Assembly: GCA_964602475.1 (NCBI GenBank)
Contig: CAZRRN010000005.1
Span: 1 to 64,000, forward strand
DNA from: SZUA-448 sp964602475
GTDB lineage: Bacteria; Bacillota; Clostridia; Lachnospirales; Lachnospiraceae
Direction: 5' to 3'
Length of the DNA stretch: 64,000 nucleotides
The notes beneath the pieces are model-generated. The model was given only the letters and a program-made list of their open reading frames with translations. It had not been told where the DNA came from and did no database searches. A program made the translations under genes and the position numbers. Shown piece by piece: positions 26,400-33,720 of the stretch; position 1 is the stretch's first letter, and the number at the start of each line of letters is the position of its first letter.

Positions 26400-27923
26400 G
26401 TGAAAAACCGTATTTATGCCTGTATTGATCTGAAATCATTCTATGCCTCAGTGGAGTGCGCCGAGCGGGGGCTTGATCCGCTTGCAGTCAATCTGGTTGT
26501 TGCGGACGTAAGCCGAACAGAAAAGACAATTTGTCTTGCGGTTTCTCCGTCTCTTAAGAAATACGGAATTCCAGGCAGGGCAAGATTGTTTGAAGTAGTA
26601 CAGAAGATTCGGGAAGTGAATGCGGAACGGCTGCAGAAGGCACCTTACCACAGATTTAGCGGAGAGTCCTATGTTGCAGCAGAGCTTGAGAAGCACCCGG
26701 AGCTTGAACTGACCTATATTGCTGCAGCGCCGAGAATGGCACTGTATATGCAGTGCAGTACGACAATCTATGAGATTTATCTGAAATATATAGCTCCGGA
26801 GGATATACATGTTTATTCTATTGATGAGGTATTTCTTGATCTCACCGATTATCTTTCCACTTATCGTCTTTCTGCCCGGGAGCTGACCAGAAAAATGATC
26901 TGTGATGTCTTTGAAAACACCGGTATTACAGCCACTGCAGGAATCGGAACGAATCTGTATCTAAGTAAAATAGCAATGGATATTGTGGCAAAGCATGCGG
27001 CACCGGACGAAAACGGGGCACGTCTTGCTGAACTAGACGAAATGAGCTATCGGAAAGAATTGTGGTCACATCGTCCGTTTACGGACTTTTGGCGTGTTGG
27101 GAAGGGGTATGCCGCTAAGCTGGAAGCAAACGGAATGTTTACCATGGGAGATGTAGCCCGCTGTTCTGTTGGAAAGCCGAATGAATTCTTTAACGAAGAG
27201 CTGCTCTACCGGCTGTTCGGTATCAATGCAGAGCTGCTGATTGATCATGCATGGGGGTATGAACCCTGTATGATGTCTGAGATAAAGGCATATAAACCCG
27301 AAACTAACAGCATAAGCACAGGACAGGTGCTATCCTGTCCGTATACATTTGAAAAAACAAAGCTGATTGTACGCGAGATGACAGAGCTTCTGGTTCTTGA
27401 CCTCGTGGAGAAGGGCATGGTGACGAACCAGATTGTTCTTGAACTTGGTTATGATGTCGAAAGTCTGGCAAATCCAGAAATCTGCAGTGAATATCATGGG
27501 GAGATAACGACCGATCGTTATGGGCGGGATGTACCAAAGCATGCACATGGAACAGAGAATCTGGAACAATTTACCTCATCCACACGTTTGATTATGAACG
27601 CTGTTATGAAGCTGTTTGACAGGGTAGTCAACCCAAAGCTGCTTACGCGGAGACTGTCGATTACGGCAGCACATCTGGTCGATGCGACAGAAATGTCGAA
27701 AAGAATAGAGCCCGAGCAGTTGGATTTATTTACTGACTATGAAGCAGAAATGAAAAAACGTGAGACGGAGGAGGCGGAGCTTACACGCGAGAAAAATATG
27801 CAGCAGGCGATGATTTCCATAAAGAAAAAATACGGAAAGAATGCAATTCTTAAAGGAATGAATCTGGAAGAGGGAGCGACAACAATTGAGCGAAACCGGC
27901 AGATCGGAGGTCATAAGGCTTAA
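26400..27923 (+). CDS. Y-family translesion DNA polymerase (UvrX/ImpB type)
   Basis: A 507-residue error-prone polymerase that copies past damaged bases. The catalytic palm shows IDLKSFYASVEC near the N-terminus and YSIDEVFLDLT with the paired acidic residues; GIGTNLYLSKIAMDIVAKH marks the helix-hairpin region. The C-terminal little-finger domain follows, then a charged tail. GTG 26400 is chosen because AAGGAGG precedes it by about eleven bases; a TTG at 26340 overlaps the AraC stop and has no site. A YolD-like gene follows after two bases, the standard Firmicutes pair. Confidence 0.88.
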   Translation: MKNRIYACIDLKSFYASVECAERGLDPLAVNLVVADVSRTEKTICLAVSPSLKKYGIPGRARLFEVVQKIREVNAERLQKAPYHRFSGESYVAAELEKHPELELTYIAAAPRMALYMQCSTTIYEIYLKYIAPEDIHVYSIDEVFLDLTDYLSTYRLSARELTRKMICDVFENTGITATAGIGTNLYLSKIAMDIVAKHAAPDENGARLAELDEMSYRKELWSHRPFTDFWRVGKGYAAKLEANGMFTMGDVARCSVGKPNEFFNEELLYRLFGINAELLIDHAWGYEPCMMSEIKAYKPETNSISTGQVLSCPYTFEKTKLIVREMTELLVLDLVEKGMVTNQIVLELGYDVESLANPEICSEYHGEITTDRYGRDVPKHAHGTENLEQFTSSTRLIMNAVMKLFDRVVNPKLLTRRLSITAAHLVDATEMSKRIEPEQLDLFTDYEAEMKKRETEEAELTREKNMQQAMISIKKKYGKNAILKGMNLEEGATTIERNRQIGGHKA

Positions 27924-27925
27924 GA

Positions 27926-28354
27926 ATGGGAAATATAAGTAACTATGAAGATATCCTGTCCATGAAGCATCCGACATCACAAAAACATCCGCGGATGCCT
28001 GCTGCAGACAGGGCGGCGCAGTTCTCTCCGTTTGCTGCGCTGACCGGATTTGGCGAGGCAATTACCGAGAGCGGGCGGCTTACCGGACGCAGGACAGAAC
28101 CGGATGAATATGAAAAGGAAGCCCTGGATCAAAAGCTTGCGCTTTTAGCAGAAAAGCTGCGCACTACGAAAGAAGTTGAAGCGGTATTTCTCTGCTTTCA
28201 AGAGGATGAACGAAAAGAGGGAGGCGAATACCGGTCTGTCAAGGGGATTGTGAAGCGAGTGGATGATTATTACCGGCTGATTAGATTGGTAGACGGAATT
28301 AATCTGCCCATCGACGATATCGTAGAGATAACGATGAAAGAAAACGCGGATTAA
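27926..28354 (+). CDS. YolD-like protein
   Basis: A 142-residue protein of the YolD-like family. The block DRAAQFSPFAALTGFGEAI is typical of the clostridial branch, and the C-terminal half (VKGIVKRVDDYYRLIRLVDG, IPIDDIVEI-like) is the YolD beta core. Members are almost always encoded beside a Y-family polymerase and are thought to assist or control it. It starts two bases after the polymerase stop, so translation is coupled. Mechanism unknown. Confidence 0.85.
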   Translation: MGNISNYEDILSMKHPTSQKHPRMPAADRAAQFSPFAALTGFGEAITESGRLTGRRTEPDEYEKEALDQKLALLAEKLRTTKEVEAVFLCFQEDERKEGGEYRSVKGIVKRVDDYYRLIRLVDGINLPIDDIVEITMKENAD

Positions 28355-28414
28355 TGAATAAAGTATACAAATGTTAAATACAGATTTAATAATATTAAAA
28401 GGAGATTTAATAAC

Positions 28415-28612
28415 GTGAAAAGCTATTTAATTGCCGATACTACTAAAGTCGAACGCATTGAAATCATCAAATCCTGGATGCCGGTTGAGGATGGGCTGGA
28501 GGATTGTGAGGTCGATATCTTTGAAATGTATCGTGATTACATTGACGGAAGAAAAGAAATCGTAGAATGTAATGCAGCATTTCAAGCCGGATATCTCATG
28601 GAAGAACAATAG
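28415..28612 (+). CDS. small acidic protein of unknown function
   Basis: A 65-residue protein (VKSYLIADTTKVERIEIIKSW to GYLMEEQ). The start is GTG 28415, preceded by AAAAGGAG about ten bases upstream, so translation is well supported. It is acidic and probably helical, with no membrane segment or known motif. It lies 60 bases after the YolD-like gene and 102 bases before trmO. I do not recognise a family with a defined function. Confidence 0.65.
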   Translation: MKSYLIADTTKVERIEIIKSWMPVEDGLEDCEVDIFEMYRDYIDGRKEIVECNAAFQAGYLMEEQ

Positions 28613-28714
28613 TCGTTGTAGTACGGACAGTAAGATAAAATGATCAAAAGTTTGGGCGGTGCCAAACTTAAGGTTGTTACCGTCTTCTGAAAAAAATCAC
28701 CGTATGGAGGGTAA

Positions 28715-29404
28715 ATGAAAATCATAGCAAGGATACGAAGTGATTTTCCGTCCAAGTTTGGTCTGCCAAGGCAGAGCGGACTGGTAGAGGAGCTTCGTTC
28801 TGCCATATTGTTTGAACCGGAATACAGAAATCCTGAAGCTTTGCGCGGACTGGAAGGGTTTTCTCATCTGTGGCTGATCTGGCAGTTCTCGGAAGCAGTA
28901 CGGGAAACCTGGTCACCGACAGTCAGACCGCCAAGACTTGGTGGAAATACAAGAATCGGAGTATTTGCAACGCGTTCTCCATTTCGACCGAATCCAATCG
29001 GACTGTCCTGTGTAAAGCTGCTTGGAACCGGACAGGAGAGCGGTTACGGAACGGTATTGTATATCGGAGGTGCTGATCTGATGGACGGAACACCGATTTA
29101 TGATATCAAACCGTATCTTCCGTATACGGACTGTCATCCGGATGCAACGGAAGGCTTTACGGCACAGAACCGGGAGTATACCCTGAAGGTTGAAGTCCCT
29201 GAAGCTTACGGTAAGGTTCTTACCGGAAGCAGAAGAAAACAGCTGGAGGGAATTTTAGCTCAGGATCCCAGACCTTCTTATCAGGAAGATCCGGAACGGG
29301 TTTATGGATTTTCTTATGCGGAATATGAGGTCAAGTTTCGTGTCCGGGAGAAGCTTCTTGAAGTGCTTTCAATTGAGATAAAGGGGGAAAATAATGAAAA
29401 ATAA
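28715..29404 (+). CDS. trmO: tRNA (t6A37) N6-methyltransferase TrmO
   Basis: A 229-residue protein of the TsaA/UPF0066 family that methylates t6A at position 37 of certain threonine tRNAs using S-adenosylmethionine. The core motif PPRLGGNTRIGVFATRSPFRPNPIGLS is split here only in description and is fully present; DLMDGTPIYDIKPY follows. The start ATG is preceded by TGGAGGG. The stop overlaps the start of a GH43 gene by 11 bases, an unexpected coupling of tRNA modification with a glycosidase that is probably just genomic compaction. Confidence 0.9.
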   Translation: MKIIARIRSDFPSKFGLPRQSGLVEELRSAILFEPEYRNPEALRGLEGFSHLWLIWQFSEAVRETWSPTVRPPRLGGNTRIGVFATRSPFRPNPIGLSCVKLLGTGQESGYGTVLYIGGADLMDGTPIYDIKPYLPYTDCHPDATEGFTAQNREYTLKVEVPEAYGKVLTGSRRKQLEGILAQDPRPSYQEDPERVYGFSYAEYEVKFRVREKLLEVLSIEIKGENNEK

Positions 29405-30239
29405 TGAAATTAATATACGCGATCCGTTTGTACTGCCTTATGACGGAAAATACTATATGTTCGGAACAAGGGGAAGCAGCTGCTGGGGAGAAGGAAATGG
29501 ATTTGACTGTTATGTCGGTACCGATTTAGAAAACTGGAGCGATCCGATTGAAGTATTTCATGCACCGGAGAATTTTTGGGCCGATAAGAATTTTTGGGCG
29601 CCTGAGGTACATGAATACCGCGGGAAATTTTATCTTTTTGCCTCATTTAAGGCGGACGGGGTCTGTAGAGGAACCGAGATTTTGACTGCAGAAAAACCGA
29701 CCGGACCATTTCACATTCACAGTGGCAGACCTCTGACTCCGCAGGACTGGGAATGCCTTGACGGAACATTTTATCAGGAACCGAAAGAGGATGGTCGTCC
29801 GTACATGGTATTCTGCCATGAATGGGTCCAGATTACAGATGGTACAATCTGTGCAGTTGCGCTGACAGAGGATCTTAAAAGAACCGCCGGACTTCCTAAG
29901 CTCCTGTTTCATGCCTCGGAGGCTCCATGGATTGTTACAATCCGTGGTAAGAATTATGTAACTGACGGACCGTTCCTGTACAGAAGAGACGACGGGATTC
30001 TCTTGATGCTGTGGTCGAGCTTCGGAAAAGAAGGTTATACGCTTGCCGTGGCCGAATCAGTCAGCGGAACAATCCATGGACCATGGAAGCAGTGGGAAGA
30101 GCTGCTGTTCAAAAAGGACGGCGGACACGGGATGATCTTTCGTTCGTTTGACGGACGCATTATGGCAGCACTTCATTCACCAAATGATACCGAAAAGGAA
30201 CGGCCTTGCTTCTTTGATATTACGAATCGTATAAAATAG
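29394..30239 (+). CDS. short GH43-type glycosidase
   Basis: A 281-residue single-domain GH43 propeller. The general base is in INIRDPFVLP, followed by FWAPEVHEYRGKFYLFASF and LDGTFYQEP. The block that carries the catalytic Glu in most GH43 enzymes (EGP) reads TDGPFLY, a variant seen in a short GH43 subgroup; whether the Asp serves as acid is uncertain. No signal peptide. It begins inside trmO and precedes a CUT1 importer, suggesting an intracellular arabinosidase or xylosidase for the imported sugar. Confidence 0.82.
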   Translation: MKNNEINIRDPFVLPYDGKYYMFGTRGSSCWGEGNGFDCYVGTDLENWSDPIEVFHAPENFWADKNFWAPEVHEYRGKFYLFASFKADGVCRGTEILTAEKPTGPFHIHSGRPLTPQDWECLDGTFYQEPKEDGRPYMVFCHEWVQITDGTICAVALTEDLKRTAGLPKLLFHASEAPWIVTIRGKNYVTDGPFLYRRDDGILLMLWSSFGKEGYTLAVAESVSGTIHGPWKQWEELLFKKDGGHGMIFRSFDGRIMAALHSPNDTEKERPCFFDITNRIK

Positions 30240-30251
30240 ATGGAAAAAGTA

Positions 30252-30337
30252 AATATTGATTGAAAACACAAAATTATTCCTCGATGTTTTGCAAATAGTC
30301 CATCAATATTGACTGCAACAAATTCTAGACCTATAAT
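30252..30337 (+). promoter_or_regulatory. promoter and dyad of the second CUT1 operon
   Basis: TTGACT (30309-30314), 17-bp spacer, TATAAT (30332-30337) is a near-consensus promoter. Inverted 9-base arms AATATTGAT (30252-30260) and ATCAATATT (30302-30310) flank the region, and the right arm overlaps the -35 box. The dyad may bind the AraC protein encoded at 36 kb or another regulator. Confidence 0.75.
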
Positions 30338-30368
30338 TGCCTTACCAACAATGAAGGGAGAGGGCATT

Positions 30369-31760
30369 ATGAAATCTAGAAAAATAATTGCCGTTATTTT
30401 AATGGCAGCAATGGTTCTGGGACTGGCAGCATGTGGGGATAACACGCAGTCAACAGATCCGACAGCAACCGCAGCTCCGACACAGGCTCCGGATGCAACA
30501 GCAACAACAGCTCCGACACAGACACCGGACGCAACAGCAACAACAGCTCCGGCAGCGGATGAGAAGATTACGCTTCGTATGGCATGGTGGGGGTCGCAGA
30601 CCAGACACGACAGAACAATCGAAGTAATTAATCTGTATATGTCTCAGAATCCGAATATCGTAATTGAATACGAACCGTTGGACTATGAGGGATATTTTAA
30701 CAAGCTTGCAACACTGGTAGCTTCCAATGAGGTTTGGGATATTATCCAGATGGGAAGCAATTTCCCGACCTATCAGTCCAAGATCTACACACTCAATGAT
30801 TTCATCGCTGATGGAACAATTGATGTATCGGGAACAACCGAAGCATTCTTACGTATTGCCGCAGATGAGAAGGGCAATCAGGTCGGTCTCTGCAGCGGTG
30901 TTAATACATACGGAATCGCATATGATCCTGCGATGTTTGCGGCAGCAGGAATTGCAGAACCTACCGAGAACTGGACATGGGAGGATTTTAAGAATATCTG
31001 CCTCCAGTTTGAAGAGAAGCTTGGAATCTACGGTTCATCAAAGATCGACGACTGGGTGGCCGGCGCTTCTATGGGCATTTCCCAGGAAGGCTTTGGAATT
31101 GGTTTCTTCAATACTACGAATGATGGAATGGGCTTCAGCGATTACACCATGCTGACCGATTATATCCAGATGAGAAAGGATTTGGTTACAGCAAATGCTT
31201 ATCCTGATCCGGGCGCATTAGACGAAATCTCCGATATTGAGAATGATTTTCTTGTTACCGGAGAAGCAGCAATGACATGGGTTGCAAGTAATCAGTTTAT
31301 CTCGCTGAGTACAGCTGCAGGAAGAGAACTGAAGCTCATTAATCCTCCCCGCAAGACGGCAGATGGTCCTGCAGGTGTAACGATTCAATCTTCCCAGATG
31401 CTTTGTGTATCAACTGATTCTGATTATCCTGCTGAAGCAGCGAAGTTCATTGCATTCTTCCAGAGCAGCATCGAAGCCAATCAGATTCTTCTTGCAGAGC
31501 GCGGAATTCCTACCTTTACGGCAGTTCGTGAAGCTCTGGCCGGAAATCTGACAGACGTTGAAAAAACAGTTTATGCATATGTTGATCTGGTCGGAAGCTT
31601 TGATACCGGCGGTGCTACAGTTAATCCGAGTAGCCCGGCAGTGACCGATGAGATTAAGGCACAGTATGAATACTATCTGGACAAGGTCATCTACGACGAG
31701 ATGACGGCAGATGAAGCAGCAAAGGCTATCTATGACTTTGCAAAGTCAAAATTCGAGTAA
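30369..31760 (+). CDS. sugar-binding lipoprotein of the second CUT1 importer
   Basis: A 463-residue extracellular binding protein. The signal KSRKIIAVILMAAMVLG ends in the lipobox GLAAC. A low-complexity Thr/Pro/Ala linker follows, with two copies of an APTQxPDATATT unit (about residues 33-58), which may hold the domain away from the membrane through the cell wall. The ligand-binding domain starts near KITLRMAWWG, the common CUT1 strand. ATG 30369 follows AAGGGAGAGGG; a longer frame starting at 30309 would use the -35 box as start codon. Two permeases follow. Confidence 0.88.
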   Translation: MKSRKIIAVILMAAMVLGLAACGDNTQSTDPTATAAPTQAPDATATTAPTQTPDATATTAPAADEKITLRMAWWGSQTRHDRTIEVINLYMSQNPNIVIEYEPLDYEGYFNKLATLVASNEVWDIIQMGSNFPTYQSKIYTLNDFIADGTIDVSGTTEAFLRIAADEKGNQVGLCSGVNTYGIAYDPAMFAAAGIAEPTENWTWEDFKNICLQFEEKLGIYGSSKIDDWVAGASMGISQEGFGIGFFNTTNDGMGFSDYTMLTDYIQMRKDLVTANAYPDPGALDEISDIENDFLVTGEAAMTWVASNQFISLSTAAGRELKLINPPRKTADGPAGVTIQSSQMLCVSTDSDYPAEAAKFIAFFQSSIEANQILLAERGIPTFTAVREALAGNLTDVEKTVYAYVDLVGSFDTGGATVNPSSPAVTDEIKAQYEYYLDKVIYDEMTADEAAKAIYDFAKSKFE

Positions 31761-31850
31761 CTCCTCCAAGCATAGGCACATAATAGAAGGGGCCTCCGGG
31801 CAGATTAAAGTCGGTTCGGGGGCTCGCATTCTAAAGAGACATGAATAATC

Positions 31851-31886
31851 GAAACGTTAAAAGTGTCCGTTCTATAAGAACGTTTC
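31851..31886 (+). promoter_or_regulatory. nested inverted repeats between binding protein and permease
   Basis: GAAACGTT (31851-31858) and AACGTTTC (31879-31886) pair, and GTTCT-ATA-AGAAC (31869-31881) forms an alternative inner hairpin. No T-run follows. It may tune read-through from the abundant binding-protein message into the permeases. Confidence 0.5.
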
Positions 31887-31917
31887 AAATGAGGCTGTTA
31901 AAGGAAGAGAGAAAATA

Positions 31918-32847
31918 ATGAAAAAAAAGATCCAAAAAATAGATTACAGCGGAAGAACCTCGTTTAACAAATTTATCAACAATAATAATACGGTAGGATA
32001 TTTTTTTGCATTTCCTTTTATCATTGGTTTTCTTTTTTTTACAATTATACCGATGGGAAGCTCACTGTATTATTCACTGACTGATTTCAATCTGATTAAC
32101 AAGGAGAGCTTTATCGGATTGCAGAATTATATCAACCTGTTTAAGGATGAACGTTTTCTAAACTCCCTGAAGGTGACACTTGAGTATGTATTTATTTCTG
32201 TTCCGCTGAAGCTTGCATTTGCTTTGTTTATTGCTTTTCTTCTGACCAAGAAAAGCAAAATGGTCGGCTTCTACCGATCACTGTATTATCTGCCGTCCTT
32301 GATCGGAGGGAGTGTTGCGGTTGCTCTTGTGTGGAAAGAATTGTTTGCAAGAAAGGGATTTATTAACTTAAATCTTGCCAAACTTGGGCTTGATACAGTA
32401 AACTGGTTTGGTGATATGAATGCTGCAAAATGGCCGTTAATTCTTATGACAGCCTGGCAGTTTGGCTCGTCCATGCTAATATTTGCAGCAGGTCTAAAAG
32501 AAATACCGGTTTCCCTGTATGAGGCAGCCAAAATCGATGGAGCAAATACGTTTCACTGCTTTTTTAAGATTACACTTCCCTGTCTGTCACCGGTGATTAT
32601 GTTCAATCTTGTCATGCAGCTGATTTCAGGATTTATGGCATTTACGCAGGCATTTGTCATTACAGGCGGTGGTCCGAATGATGCGACCATGTTCTATGCG
32701 TTATATGTGTATAAGCAGGGGATTAATCTTCGGCATATGGGGTATGCCAGTGCGATGTCCTGGGTAATGCTGCTGATTATGTCGGTAATTACCGTAATTG
32801 TATTCAAGACCTCGAAATACTGGGTCTTCTATGAAGCCGAAAGTTAA
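31918..32847 (+). CDS. CUT1 sugar ABC transporter permease (MalF/UgpA-type)
   Basis: A 309-residue permease with about six transmembrane segments, starting after a basic N-terminus. The EAA coupling loop is LYEAAKIDGANTFHCFFKITLP. It pairs with the next permease to form the translocation pore of the second importer. AGGAAGAGAG precedes the ATG. It is separated from the binding-protein gene by about 157 bases that hold nested inverted repeats. Confidence 0.88.
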   Translation: MKKKIQKIDYSGRTSFNKFINNNNTVGYFFAFPFIIGFLFFTIIPMGSSLYYSLTDFNLINKESFIGLQNYINLFKDERFLNSLKVTLEYVFISVPLKLAFALFIAFLLTKKSKMVGFYRSLYYLPSLIGGSVAVALVWKELFARKGFINLNLAKLGLDTVNWFGDMNAAKWPLILMTAWQFGSSMLIFAAGLKEIPVSLYEAAKIDGANTFHCFFKITLPCLSPVIMFNLVMQLISGFMAFTQAFVITGGGPNDATMFYALYVYKQGINLRHMGYASAMSWVMLLIMSVITVIVFKTSKYWVFYEAES

Positions 32848-32864
32848 TAAAGGAGGAAGAGACC

Positions 32865-33707
32865 ATGAAAATAAGAAAGACCGTCTCGACAGTTATGTAT
32901 CACTTCTTTATTGCTGCTTTGGGACTGATAATGATATACCCAGTATTATGGATGATATCGGGGTCGCTGAAGGACAACAGTGAGATCCTGAATGGTTCGC
33001 TCAGCCTGATCCCACCGAACTGGCGTTGGGATAATTTTACGAGAGGCTGGGCAGGTTTCGGAAGTGTAACTTTTACAGTATTTTTTAAGAATTCACTGAT
33101 CATTACTTCTCTTGCAACACTTGGAACAGTGGTCAGTTCAGCCTGTATCGCATATGCTTTGGCACGAATCCGTTTTCGCGGAAGAAAATTCTGGTTTACC
33201 CTAATGATCGGAACAATGCTTCTGCCCGGACAGGTCGTAATGATACCTCAGTATCTGATCTACAACAAGCTCGGCTGGGTCGGTACGGCGCTTCCACTGA
33301 TTGTGCCGCATTATTTTGGAGCTGCTTTCTTCATATATATGATGATGCAGTTTACCGCAGGAATCCCGAAAGAGCTCGATGAAGCGGCAATCATTGACGG
33401 ATGCAGTAAATACACGGTTTTTTCGAGAATTGTATTTCCACTGCTGAAGCCGGCACTCATTTCGGCTACAATTATTCAGTTCTACTGGAAATGGGACGAT
33501 TACATGGGCCCGCTGCTTTATTTGGGTAAACCGGAAAAATATACGGTTTCCTATGCGATTAAGCTGTTTGCGGACTCCTCTTCCAAGACCGACTATGGAG
33601 CGATGTTTGCCATGTCCTCCCTGTCTCTGATTCCAGTATTTACTATCTTTCTGATATTTAACCGATATCTGGTGGACGGAATCAGTACAAGCGGTCTGAA
33701 AGGCTAA
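32865..33707 (+). CDS. CUT1 sugar ABC transporter permease (MalG/UgpE-type)
   Basis: A 280-residue permease with six likely transmembrane segments and the EAA loop LDEAAIIDGCSKYTVFSRIVFP. The ending FNRYLVDGISTSGLKG is typical of this subunit type. It starts 17 bases after the first permease with AAGGAGGAAG before the ATG. As with the first importer, no ATPase gene is nearby. Confidence 0.88.
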   Translation: MKIRKTVSTVMYHFFIAALGLIMIYPVLWMISGSLKDNSEILNGSLSLIPPNWRWDNFTRGWAGFGSVTFTVFFKNSLIITSLATLGTVVSSACIAYALARIRFRGRKFWFTLMIGTMLLPGQVVMIPQYLIYNKLGWVGTALPLIVPHYFGAAFFIYMMMQFTAGIPKELDEAAIIDGCSKYTVFSRIVFPLLKPALISATIIQFYWKWDDYMGPLLYLGKPEKYTVSYAIKLFADSSSKTDYGAMFAMSSLSLIPVFTIFLIFNRYLVDGISTSGLKG

Positions 33708-33720
33708 CGATAGCGGAGAA

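Noticed and set aside
30309..30368. Longer binding-protein frame starting at TTG 30309
   Set aside because: It starts in the -35 box and would place 20 residues before a clean lipoprotein signal.
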